NCBI RefSeq assembly: GCF_902459465.1
Contig: NC_047066.1
Coordinates: 1,364,001 to 1,428,000, forward strand
Length of the DNA: 64,000 nucleotides
Direction of reading: 5' to 3'
Source: Asterias rubens
Taxonomy: Eukaryota; Echinodermata; Asteroidea; Forcipulatida; Asteriidae
The notes below the pieces were generated by a model. That model searched no databases. It had not been told where the DNA came from and worked only from the letters and a program-made list of their open reading frames with translations. This document shows positions 34,101 to 44,349 of the stretch, one piece after another (within the stretch, counting starts at the first letter, position 1; every line of letters starts with the position of its first letter). Position numbers and translations under genes: made by a program.

Positions 34101-36551
34101 CGTTTGGCTGATTTGATATAGATTTTCAAACATTTAACATAAAACACCTTTAAGATGACGTCACGTGACCGCTGAGGATGTCATCATGACATCCTTGCTT
34201 TAGGATCATTATTGCACCATAACCTTCAATCCCTGAAAGTTTCATTGCAATTGCTCTTTGGGAACTATGCAAAAAATTGCGAGTACTGAATCAGACAAAT
34301 AAAAAAAAAAAAAAACTAGACATGATTGCATTTGTGCACAAATGCAGAGCTGTTTCGTTAAGAAAATTTTCAATTTTTGTCCACTTCATTTGAAATTCTC
34401 TTTGCATAAAAGTAGTTATGACCAATCCAGCCTATTAAAAAAAATAATTTGGATTATACCATGTTCGGATAGCATTTTATGATTTAAAGGTGCAAAAATG
34501 GAAAAAATCATAAAAAATCATTTGATGACGTCATCATGACGTCATTTCATATTTGTAAGGAACTTGTCAATATACAACAACTTACCAAGTTTCAAAATGA
34601 TCGCATAATCACTTAGGGAGTTATATTAGTTCAAAAAGTGCACCTTTAAGGCCGCGTCACGTGACCCCCGATGACGTCATTGATCTGAAACTTCACACAT
34701 ATGATGGCTGCCTGACAGTTAACGTGTGTGTAAAATTTGAAGTGATTACAAAAAACTTCACCACACACACCTTCAAAAAGTCCATTTTGACGAGTTTTCA
34801 ACCTGCCGCCAGAGGGCGCTGTTGCAATTTGTGACGTCATCAATATTTTTTTTGAACTGCCCACTCTTGCTAGACACTTACGTCCTTGGAAAGCAACTTC
34901 ATAACTTTTACCACTTTTGAGTTACAGGGCACTTCCGTTTTTTGCCCGTTTCAACCGGAAGTAGAGGTCATGTGAGGTCACGCACACGAAACAAAATGAA
35001 GACCTAATTTATCCCTACCACATCCCGCAAACAGAAACCTACGGTCTCGTTTGGCTGATTTGATATAGATTTTCAAACATTTAACATAAAACACCTTTAA
35101 GATGACGTCACGTGACCAGTGATGACGTCATCATGACATCCTTGCTTTAGGATCATTATTGCACCATAACCTTCAATCCCTGAAAGTTTCATTGCAATTG
35201 CTCTTTGGGAACTATGCAGAAAATTGCGAGTACTGAATCAGACAAATAAAAAATAAATTAAAGGTGCAAAAATGGAAAAAATCATAACAAATCATTTGAT
35301 GACGTCATCATGACGTCATTTCACATTTCATAAGAACTTGTCAATATCCAACGACTAACTAAGTTTCAACATGATCGCATGGTTACTTAGGGAGTTATAT
35401 TAGTTCAAAAAGTGCACCTTTAAGGACGCGTCACGTGACCCCCGATGACGTCATTGATCTGAAACTTTACACATATGATGGCTGCCTGACAGTTAACGTG
35501 TGTGTAAAATTTAAAGTGATTACAAAAAACTTCACCACAGACATCTTCAAAAAGTCCATTTTGACAAGTTTTCAACCTGCCGCTAGAGGGCGCTGTTGCA
35601 ATTTGTGACGTCATCAATATTTTTTTTGAACTGCCCACCCTTGCTAGACACTTACGTCCTTGGAAAGCAACTTCATAACTTTTACTACTTTTGAGTTACA
35701 GGGCACTTCCGTTTTTTGCCGGTTTCAACCGGAAGTAGAGGTCATGTGAGGTCACGCACACGAAACAAAATGAAGACCTAATTTATCCCTACCACATCCC
35801 GCAAACAGAAACCTACGGTCTCGTTTGGCTGATTTGATATAGATTTTCAAACATTTAACATAAAACACCTTTAAGATGACGTCACGTGACCGCTGAGGAT
35901 GTCATCATGACATCCTTGCTTTAGGATCATTATTGCACCATAACCTTCAATCCCTGAAAGTTTCATTGCAATTGCTTTTTGGGAACTATGCAAAAAATTG
36001 CGAGTACTGAATCAGACAAATAAAAAATAAAAAAACAATAATAAACTAGACATGATTGCATTTGTGCACAAATGCAGAGCTGTTTCGTTAAGAAAATTTT
36101 CATTTTTTGTCCACTTCATTTGAAATTCTCTTTGCATAAAAGTAGTTATGACCAATCCAGCCTATTAAAAAAAATAATTTGGATTATACCATGTTCGGAT
36201 AGCATTTTATGATTTAAAGGTGCAAAAATGGAAAAAATCATAAAAAATCATTTGATGACGTCATCATGACGTCATTTCACATTTGTAAGGAACTTGTCAA
36301 TATCCAACAACTTACCAAGTTTCAAAATGATCGCATAATCACTTAGGGAGTTATATTAGTTCAAAAAGTGCACCTTTAAGGCCGCGTCACGTGACCCCCG
36401 ATGACGTCATTGATCTGAAACTTCACACATATAATGGCTGCCTGACAGTTAACGTGTGTGTAAAATTTGAAGTGATTACAAAAAACTTCACCACACACAT
36501 CTTCAAAAAGTCCATTTTGACGAGTTTTCAACCTGCCGCTAGAGGGCGCTG
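31189..36551 (+). promoter_or_regulatory. seven CTCF-like motifs, one per satellite unit
   Basis: CCGC(T/C)AGAGGGCGCTG occurs at 31189-31204, 32138-32153, 33085-33100, 33859-33874, 34806-34821, 35580-35595 and 36536-36551, always in the same orientation. It closely resembles the vertebrate CTCF core (CCACNAGGGGGCGCT type). Binding is unproven, and this is a motif call by eye. Confidence 0.5.
31348..31363 (+). promoter_or_regulatory. DR4 nuclear-receptor element (repeated in every unit)
   Basis: AGGTCA-TGTG-AGGTCA is a perfect direct repeat with a 4-bp spacer, the arrangement used by TR/LXR-type heterodimers. It sits directly after CCGGAAGT (ETS-type). The same string is in all seven units. 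Confidence 0.5.
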
Positions 36552-37013
36552 TTGCAATTTGTGACGTCATCAATATTTTTTTTGAACTGCCCACTCTTGC
36601 TAGACACTTACGTCCTTGGAAAGCAACTTCATAACTTTTACCACTTTTGAGTTACAGGGCACTTCCGTTTTTTGCCCGTTTCAACCGGAAGTAGAGGTCA
36701 TGTGAGGTCACGCACACGAAACAAAATGAAGACCTAATTTATCCCTACCACATCCCGCAAACAGAAACCTACGGTCTCGTTTGGCTGATTTGATATAGAT
36801 TTTCAAACATTTAACATAAAACACCTTTAAGATGACGTCACGTGACCAGTGATGACGTCATCATGACATCCTTGCTTTAGGATCATTATTGCACCATAAC
36901 CTTCAATCCCTGAAAGTTTCATTGCAATTGCTCTTTGGGAACTATGCAAAAAATTGCGAGTACTGAATCAGACAAATAAAAATAAAAAAAAAAAAAATAA
37001 AAAAAACAATAAT

Positions 37014-37240
37014 AAAAAAAACTTTAACAAAAACAAGAGCTGTTTCGCAGCGCTTCGCTACGAAACAGCTAAAAAAACTTTAACAAAAACAAGAGCTGTT
37101 TCGCTGCGCTTCGCTACGAAACAGCTAAAAAAACTTTAACAAAAACAAGAGCTGTTTCGCTGCGCTTCGCTACGAAACAGCTAAAAAAACTTTAACAAAA
37201 ACAAGAGCTGTTTCGCTGCGCTTCGCTACGAAACAGCTAA
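37014..37240. repeat. four 56-bp units, each a 10-bp-stem hairpin
   Basis: AGCTGTTTCG and CGAAACAGCT flank a 13-nt loop (C(T/A)GCGCTTCGCTA) at 37038-37070, 37094-37126, 37150-37182 and 37206-37238. AAAAAACTTTAACAAAAACA separates them. AGAGCTGTTTCG is shared with the satellite units to the left. Confidence 0.9.
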
Positions 37241-37604
37241 AAAAAAAAAATAAAAAAAAACGTGAACACTGTTGATTGCTGACTCGTTTACCAGGTAACT
37301 TCTGACATGCTAAATTTATTTACCTCATCAGATTGAAAAATACTACGCTGCCCGACTTCCAGCAGATACAACAAAGCAGAAGTTGAGGCAGAAGTGAAGA
37401 GGAATGGCTGGCTGAAAACATTATATACTGCACGTATCAGATGAATCCAGATGGAAAGAGTACCGCAAATTAGATGCCCTTTCCGAATTGAAGTTTTTGT
37501 CGCATCATTTTGCGTTTTAAAAAAATGGGCCAACATCTTCCTCTTTTTGAAAAAATCCGGACGATCAACGTATATTTTTTTGTTGGCCTTACCAACAATT
37601 GAAT
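37241..37604. other. intergenic, nothing recognised
   Basis: An A-rich run is followed by unique-looking sequence. The short minus-strand frame at 37288-37536 has no domain. Confidence 0.3.
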
Positions 37605-37797
37605 AAAGGAGTAACCAACAAATAATTAATCATTGCTACATTGGTAACAATCTTTGCCCAACACGGTTGCCCAACGTAGGTTCAAATATCAACTGACTAC
37701 ATTTTTGGGTAACATTTTAACCAACATAGTGGTAAACAAACTTGCCCAATTATTGGTCAAAAAATACTACCCAACTTTTGGGCAAAATGATTTGACC
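37605..37797. mobile_element. TTGGGCAA word-rich element arm (second copy)
   Basis: It is nearly identical to 9310-9505 and meets the orphan lectin upstream region at the same base. The junction therefore existed before the segment was duplicated. Confidence 0.6.
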
Positions 37798-38311
37798 AAC
37801 TTATAGTTATCAGCCGTTTTACAGGAGCACAATATGACGAGAAAATAATTGACGCGTAGGTTTTAACAGTTGTCAGGACTGAGCCCACTGTCTGATCGAC
37901 AGATCGATGACACGCCCACAACAAATGCCACCACGTGATCAGATAAACGCTTTGAGGAATTAATGAAACTTTCAGCAGATCGTGCTTGTAAATACTTTTT
38001 TTGATGTATTTTGTCATTGGACTTTTTCACAGTATAGTTCTACTAGGCTTTCGCACTGTGTACACGGGCCTTTGTTAATTAAAGTTCTGCGTATGCGGTT
38101 CTTGAATAAACCTATGTGACTTTTATTGTGTGGGATACAATTAATATCCCACACCCTTGCAAAACTGGTTTACGGGCCTGTGAACATGTAAACACATTTT
38201 CCTAACAAAAATCGTAAAAAATATCCCACACAATAAAAGGTCACATTCTATTTGAGATGACGCCAAAATGCAAGGTTAATAAAAGCATGATCACACATCA
38301 CGAAAGTCTGG
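37798..38311 (-). promoter_or_regulatory. second orphan lectin upstream region
   Basis: It is the same block as 9506-10010, with GCCACCACGTGATCAG (E-box) and the sequence next to the missing ATG. The homology breaks at ~38311 where a foldback element begins. Confidence 0.65.
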
Positions 38312-39326
38312 GTAAATAATTGGGTAATATTTCCTCATCAATAGTTGGGTATATTTTGGTAACCAACAGTTCGGTAATTTATTTGTTTACCCATTTTCTG
38401 GGTATTTAATACATTATCAATACCCCACTTATTGGGCGATGGTTTTATTAATGATTTAACCCTTTTCGGTGTTATCCAACAAATGGTGAATGAATTTAAC
38501 CCTTTGGTTTACAGTTTCTTCTGTGATACGTCATACAACCAGGCGTAGAAAATATCATTTCCACGATGGCAAACGGTGGTGAGCTGTGACCTTCCAAGGC
38601 CTTGGTATCTCTCTCAAAATCGAGAGGGTGCTCAGTGGTTTGTAGATGCTTTGGAAGGTTAGTTTTCAACTAAATACTGTTTGTTTCCTGTTCAGTTGTT
38701 GTACACAGTCGTGACAGTTGCAGCGCAAGCACACGCATACATGCCACAACCGGCGTTGCACATAATGGCATGATAAAACTGAAACTAAAAACTGAAATTA
38801 ATTCAACAGTAGTGTCACTTTGTTGCTCCCTCTGCAATTGTCACGACTATGTACGACTAAATAGAAAACACAACTTCATATTTAGTTAAAAACTAACCTT
38901 CAAATATGATCTATATCTACTGGAAAACCCCGCTCGTCACAGCCACTCCTCCACTCGCCATGTTGGAAAATATCGTTATGTTTTTTCATACCTTGCCCAA
39001 CGTTTGGGCAACTCTTTGATCGTAGTGCGCATGATCGGATGAATTTGACCAACTAATGTGCATCATTTTAACCAACAATCGAAATTAATTAAAATTACCC
39101 AAAAAGTTGCTTCAATAAATAAGCAAAAGTGTAACCAACAGTTATGATAAATTCAGATTACGAATTATTTGCCCAACACTTGCCCAAATTTTGTTCCGCT
39201 TTTTAAACAAAAAATTGGCAAACAAAATGTTTGTCCAACACCAATTATTGGTTTTGTTGGGCAATTATCGACCAATAATTGTTACTTTGCCCAACAAATG
39301 ATTTGACCAACGTTTTTGCAGTGCAC
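38312..39326. mobile_element. ~1-kb foldback element of the TTGGGCAA family
   Basis: The arms mirror each other about a centre near 38800; for example AAAATATCATTTCCACGATGGC on the left is matched by GCCATGTTGGAAAATATCG on the right. Both arms are filled with TTGGGTAA, TTGCCCAA and ACCAAC. The right end reads CGTTTTTGCAGTG. No protein is encoded. Lectin-segment homology resumes at 39327. Confidence 0.65.
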
Positions 39327-39545
39327 GAAATGTAAAAGAGTGAATAACACCACTCTTTACATTTCGAGCTGTCCCTCATATAGTGATTATTTCATTCTTT
39401 TAGAGGGGTTTCACTGCACAGGACAGAGTGAGAAATCACTCCAAAAGATGTAAACTTCTATCTACAGAGTGGAAGGCCACTTGAAAAACAGTTGTCCCTC
39501 ATACTCTGGGGGAAGTTTATTTATATGTATGGATAGCTTATGGAG
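39327..39545 (+). mobile_element. GAGTGAAA word-rich element (copy)
   Basis: It is collinear with 10141-10345. Confidence 0.6.
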
Positions 39546-39698
39546 TCAACTTTCAGAGCCAATTAACCAACTCCATTCAAATTCAAACTAAGTTTAACAA
39601 CATTAAAGTTAGTATCCGAAAGCCCAAAACGGAGACCGTAAATTGATTGACTGCTTTTGCACCGTGTTATACAGTGTTGGTACAGTTTATTTTTCAAA

Positions 39699-40186
39699 TC
39701 TGGCGAGTAACTGTTTAGGGTAACTCTGGCGAGTAAATCTTTCGGTTGACTCTGGCGAATAAACTGACGTGAGTGATTCTACTAGTAACTTTTGTGAGTT
39801 ACTCGGGCGAGTAACTGTTGTGAGTGACTCTGGCGAATAATTGTTGTCTGTGACTCCGGCGAGTAACTGCTTTCATTGACTTTGGCGAGTCACTTTTGAG
39901 AGTGGCTTTATAGGATTCTACTAGTAACTTTTGTGAGTTACTTGGGGAATAACTGTTGTGAGTGATTCTGTTGGGTAACTGTTGTGAGTGACTCTGGAGA
40001 GTAACTGTTGTGAGTGTCTATAGCGAGTAACTAATAAGAGTGACTCTGGTGACTGTTGCCATTGACTTTGGCGAGTAACTTTTGTGAGTGGCTTTACTCT
40101 GGGGAGTAACTGTTGTGAGTTACCCTGTTGGGTGACTGTTGTGAGTGGCTCTGCTGAGTAATTCTTTTGAGTGACTTTGGCGAGGT
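39699..40186 (-). repeat. 26-bp minisatellite downstream of lectin 3
   Basis: It is collinear with the lectin 2 array, with matching irregular units (for example the TTTGGCGAGTCACTTTTGAG variant). The two arrays are thus copies of one ancestral array. Confidence 0.8.
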
Positions 40187-40369
40187 TAATCAATGCTATA
40201 CGGCACGTGGAATGTGGGATGGTTAATTAATAATTCTGGCAGCTAGCTGAAATCAACTTCGTACAATTCTGAATTCAGCTAGTCGCCGACGAAAGCGATT
40301 TTTTGTTTATTTGTCTGGATGAAATGTTATGGAGCCATGTTTGCTTTTGTCGGTTTTCTTCGCCTGTAC

Positions 40370-40870
40370 TCACAAACAACACATGACACCAATCGGCATC
40401 TTGCAGACATGTGAGTGGGGCTCGGAGCAGGGGCGATCATTCAAACCCGTCTGATGCTCCATACGAAACCAGATTTCAACGCAATCTTCCCCAGAGCCGT
40501 AATCATCCGGTTGTCCAGGAAGCCATTCCTCGTAGTCGAACGCTGTGCCGTCAGTCCAGCTGAAAGTGCTTTCATTGGACTGGTCAGAAAACCCAATCCA
40601 CACTTTTTTGCCCAACGCAGAGATGAATGAAGATTCCAAATACTGGATCAGGAAATCCACTCCGTCGGAGCTGTGCACGGATGCTAGATGGCCCTGTCCG
40701 CTGATGGTAAAGAACTCCCGACAGTGGTTTTCTGCATCGGTCCACGACATTTCATGACCCATGAAACGGTAGCAGTTGTTACGATATTCAGTCCATAGCG
40801 GTGGACATCCAGCCCTGGTCAGCCCAATCACAGCCAGGACCATCACCGTAACTCGGAGAAAGAGAGCCAT
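40370..40870 (-). CDS. secreted C-type lectin 3 (QPD type), intronless
   Basis: This encodes a 166-residue paralogue. The start ATG at 40868-40870 is aligned with the other two. Residues 1-67 are identical to lectin 1. The second half matches lectin 2 more closely (WTDGTAFDYEEW, then EHQTGLNDRPCSEPHSHVCK). The sugar motif at 120-122 is QPD, which in this family predicts galactose-type binding. WND is LND at 143-145. WIGF replaces WIGL. Core cysteines are intact, with two extra cysteines near the end. The N-half of lectin 1 joined to the C-half of lectin 2 is a pattern expected from gene conversion. Its upstream region is the most complete of the set. Confidence 0.88.
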   Translation of the reverse strand: MALFLRVTVMVLAVIGLTRAGCPPLWTEYRNNCYRFMGHEMSWTDAENHCREFFTISGQGHLASVHSSDGVDFLIQYLESSFISALGKKVWIGFSDQSNESTFSWTDGTAFDYEEWLPGQPDDYGSGEDCVEIWFRMEHQTGLNDRPCSEPHSHVCKMPIGVMCCL

Positions 40871-41650
40871 ACTGGTTTCAGTTATCAGCCGTTTTGCAGG
40901 AGCACAATATGACGCGAAAATAATTGACGCGTAGGTTTTAACAGTTTTCAGGACTGAGCGCACTGTCTGATCGACAGATCAATGACACGCCCACAACAAA
41001 TGCCACCACGTGACCAATGATCAGAAAAAACACTTTGAGGAGTTAATAAGAAACTTTCAGCTAATCATTCATTTCTTCATATTATTTGGTTTCTCGGCTG
41101 AGCCGTTGAAAACAAAAATACATTTTAATGTCAGTCTGTGCTTTGACATTCCTCTTTTCGCTTAACACAAAGTTGCATGCTTGTAAATACTGTTTTTGAT
41201 GTATTTTGTCATTGGACTTTTTCGCAGTAGTTCTACTAGGCTTTCGTGCTGTGTATTATACGGGCCTTTGTTAATTAACGTTCTGCGTATACGGTTCTTG
41301 AATAACCTATGTGACATTTTTGGTGTGGAATACAATTAATAGCAACTCCCCACTCCAAAAACCGGTTTACAGGCCTGTAAACATGTAAACACATTTTCCT
41401 AACAAAAACCTTAAAATTATCTCACACAATAAAAGGTCACATTGTATTTGAGATGACGCCAAAATGCAAGGTAAATAAAAGCATGATCACACAACACGGA
41501 AGTCTGGTGAGAACTATACGTATGCCTACTGTGAACAAAATAATAACGCCTCCACTGCCAAGCTTTTCTATTCTTTTCTTTCCTTCCCTTTTCCACAATG
41601 GGGCCCAGACGAGGGAAAATTAGATAAGCATATCACATATCCAAATGGGT
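40871..41650 (-). promoter_or_regulatory. lectin 3 upstream region (most complete copy)
   Basis: In order away from the ATG: leader, GGACTGAGCGCACTGTCTGA, E-box CACGTG at 41007-41012, then the distal block shared with lectin 2 and both orphan regions. A pyrimidine-rich stretch lies near 41566-41594. Confidence 0.5.
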
Positions 41651-41687
41651 AAATAATTACTCTCTAAATGTAAACAAGTGGAAAACA

Positions 41688-42190
41688 CCACTCTTTACAA
41701 TTCGAGTTGTCCCTCATGTGGCTCTTTAAAAAGAGTGGTGGTAATTTCACTCTTTTATAGAGGGGTTTCACTCCAAGACAGAGTGAAAAATCACTAACAA
41801 AGCTGCAAACTTCAATCTAAAACAGTGGAAGACCACTCGAAAAAGAGTTGTCCCTCATATGGCTCTTTAAAAAGAGTGGTGGTAATTTCACTCTTTTATA
41901 GAGGGGTTTCACTCCAAGACAGAGTGAAAAATCACTAACAAAGCTGCAAACTTCAATCTAAAAGAGTGGAAGACCACTCGAAAAAGAGTTGTCCCTCATA
42001 TGGCTCTTTAAAAAGAGTGGTGGTAATTTCACTCTTTTAGAGGGGTTTCACTCCAGGACAGAGTGCAAAATCACTTTTAAAAAAAGATGCAAATTTCAAT
42101 CTAAAAGGGTGGAAAAAGAGTTGTCCCTCATTTGGCTCTTTAAAGAGTGCCGTTTCACTCTTTTGCATTTAGAAAGAGATTTACCCGAGT
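41688..42190 (+). repeat. 141-bp tandem repeat of GAGTGAAA modules
   Basis: GAGTTGTCCCTCAT(G/A)TGGCTC starts at 41704, 41845, 41986 and 42118. Each unit holds AAAGAGTGGTGGTAATTTCA, GGGGTTTCACTCCA and GACCACTCGAAAAAGAGTTG. Confidence 0.85.
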
Positions 42191-42640
42191 GGAATTTTAA
42201 ATGAGATATAAAATAGTTAAACTTGGTTAATTTGCACAATATAACAACAGATAAAAACAAAACAATTGGCGTACAAGATGGTAAAGGGACATAGTTCTGG
42301 TGTATTGTATTTAATAAAAAATTCTCACATATCAGATTTAACAATGGAAAGGTTTAAAAAAAGAAATGTGTACTTTCCCTTTAAGTTTGATTGCTCAATG
42401 TTGCCATGATTAAAATCCTCTAAAAATATTTTTTTTTTAGTTCTTGTAGGAAACTTCTCTACTCTCTTAATGTAAAAGAGTGAAAATGTCACTCTATTGT
42501 TCGAGTGGTGTCAATTTCGCTCTTTTGAGAGTAAAAGTCAATCTGTGTCACTCTTACTGAATGAAATTGGAGCGAACTTCACTCTAATTGGAGTTGAAAG
42601 TACCCGTCTTTCACTCTAAAAGGAGGGATTATATTTAAAA
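42191..42640. mobile_element. distal part of the GAGTGAAA element
   Basis: GAGTGAAAATGTCACTC and TTTCACTCTAAAAGGAG words continue to about 42635, after an AT-rich stretch without them (42200-42460). Confidence 0.45.
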
Positions 42641-42784
42641 AAAAATTTTGAACTAATCTAACTCTTCGAAAACAATGATGTACTTTCCTTGGCTCAACTT
42701 ATTGGATCAACTAAAAATTAAAAAAGCAAAATAATGATTAAAATTGCAAGCCATTTCGTTGGCTAAATAATCGACATTTTAGCC

Positions 42785-42950
42785 TCTATGTTAAAATAGC
42801 ATGATGTTCTGAGTGTAATTAGCCATAAAATTACGCAAAATTACCTAAAATTTATATTGGTAATGCAAGCCTGATGTATGTCGTTTAATCCCCCAAATCG
42901 CCAATTCACCATCCTCAATAAAAATTCAAACTTTAGTATAGAAACATTAT
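42785..42950 (+). repeat. dispersed ~150-bp repeat (copy 3 of 3)
   Basis: It matches 11120-11280 (TAATGCAAGCCTGA, ATAAAAATTCAAACT). Confidence 0.45.
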
Positions 42951-42961
42951 TTATTCAAATT

Positions 42962-43133
42962 CTTAATCTGAGGTCTCGAAATCAAATTCGTTGAAAATTA
43001 CTTCTTTCTCGAAAACAACGTTAATTCAGAGGGAGTCGTTTCTTTACAACCTCTCCCCATTACTCGTTACCAAATAAGGTTTTATGCTAATCATTATTTT
43101 GAGTAATTACCAATAGTGTCCACTGCCTTTAAA
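42962..43133 (-). mobile_element. TTAA MITE, family A, half element, reversed
   Basis: It ends GTAATTACCAATAGTGTCCA plus CTGCCTTTAA. The other half is missing. Confidence 0.65.
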
Positions 43134-43540
43134 TCTATATACAGACACACAAAAAGGTTTTTAAATAAATATAACTTATGCATAAACTGGTAAAATAATT
43201 CTGGCTAATGAGGGAAGTACTTTTCTGTAACGCTCAGTACAACATTTTGGAATGTGAAAAACAGATGCCAAAGCTGCTCTGAGTGTGCATATTACATAAT
43301 AATTAAGTTCTGTACAGCGGTAATGAGTGACAACATTTTTGTTGAACAACGAAGATTATTACCAAACTTAAAGGAACAGATTATGGCGTCTAGATTATAA
43401 AGTGGGTACATGGTTGTACCCGCAAGATTACTAGTTAGTATTACTAGATGTTTCTAGTTTACTAGGTATTTCAAATAATACTTATCGTTATTCTTACACT
43501 ATGCAAGTTGATAAGGTGAGTTTGTAGTTGGGGGGGGGGG
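43134..43540. other. intergenic, nothing recognised
   Basis: AT-rich, with a G-tract at ~43531-43542 next to the SINE tail. Confidence 0.3.
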
Positions 43541-43860
43541 GGCTTATCATCCTTACTCACAGCTAAGAGCTGAATTGCGAAGGACGCGGCTACAACGTGT
43601 TCGAGAAGCTGGCATGCAAGGGCGCCTTTGGCTGCCAGCCACATCAACCCATTTAATATGACCAGGGAGCACAGCCACAGATCGAAAGTTTTTGATTTCT
43701 TTTCTCCCGAGGGAGAAAAACCGAATGGTTTGGGAAACCCTCATGGCACAGCAGAGAACCAACGCACAACTCAACTTACATATGGCCCTGGCCGGGAATC
43801 GAACCGGGGTCACCTGTGTGAGAGGCGAGTGCTTTGCGAAAAAGCCAACCATGCCACGTT
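43541..43860 (-). mobile_element. tRNA-derived SINE
   Basis: The minus strand starts GTGGCATGGTTGGC (A-box-like) and has a perfect B box GGTTCGATTCC (43795-43805) at the spacing of a tRNA. About 240 bp of unrelated body and a tail reading GAGTAAGGATGATAAG follow. The frames at 43553-43892 are shadows. Confidence 0.7.
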
Positions 43861-43888
43861 ATAAGGGTTTACAAGGTGCTACGGCGCA

Positions 43889-44349
43889 TTAAAGTCACCT
43901 GGGGTATAATTTGTTTTTCTTCAAACATTAGAGTATGTTAATGAACAATAAAATTGAATTTTTTTGAGTAATTGTTTGTAACGATTTATATGTCAAAAAA
44001 AAAATATAAAGTTGTTTGGGGGTGACTCCGCCTACCCCTTTTGTGACGTCAATCGAGACAGACTTTGCCTCGATCAAACATTGAACACACGTACGTGCAA
44101 GTACGTGCAAGTCGTAGTCGTGAGTTTGTACGTTTCGAAAAAATGTTTATTTCTTGCAGTTTTCCGGCAATGTCGACCACGTGTATTGCTGCTGATGTAT
44201 TGCTGCTTGAGGCAGCAAATTTGTTAATAAAATTGAAACTAAATTTGTAGAACCTTAGTTAACTGTTTATTCATATTCTACTCATCAAAACACATATTTT
44301 AGTGACACAAATTTTATCTTGACAAAATACCACTTCCAGGTGACTTTAA
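43889..44349. mobile_element. 461-bp TTAA MITE, TTAAAGTCACCTGG termini
   Basis: TTAAAGTCACCTGG at the left is exactly mirrored by CCAGGTGACTTTAA at the right. It contains GTACGTGCAAGTACGTGCAA and TGACGTCAA. It lies directly against the tail of the next SINE. Confidence 0.75.

Larger units (their letters stand above)
30691..36990. repeat. satellite array, seven units of ~947 or ~774 bp
   Basis: The units are head to tail. Most open with AACTAGACAT(A/G)ATTGC, then the perfect palindrome GCATTTGTGCACAAATGC and GAGCTGTTTCGTTAA. They end near GCGAGTACTGAATCAGACAA plus an A-run. Unit-to-unit spacing is 949, 947, 774, 947, 774 and 956 bp. The short units lack the ~175-bp opening part. A long+short pair (1721 bp) is itself repeated at ~32590 and ~34310, so there is a higher-order repeat. 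Every unit keeps a 65-72-codon minus-strand frame. Confidence 0.9.

Noticed and set aside
37014-37240. CRISPR-like array
   Set aside because: The 56-bp units are uniform with no variable spacers, in a eukaryotic context; it is a hairpin satellite.
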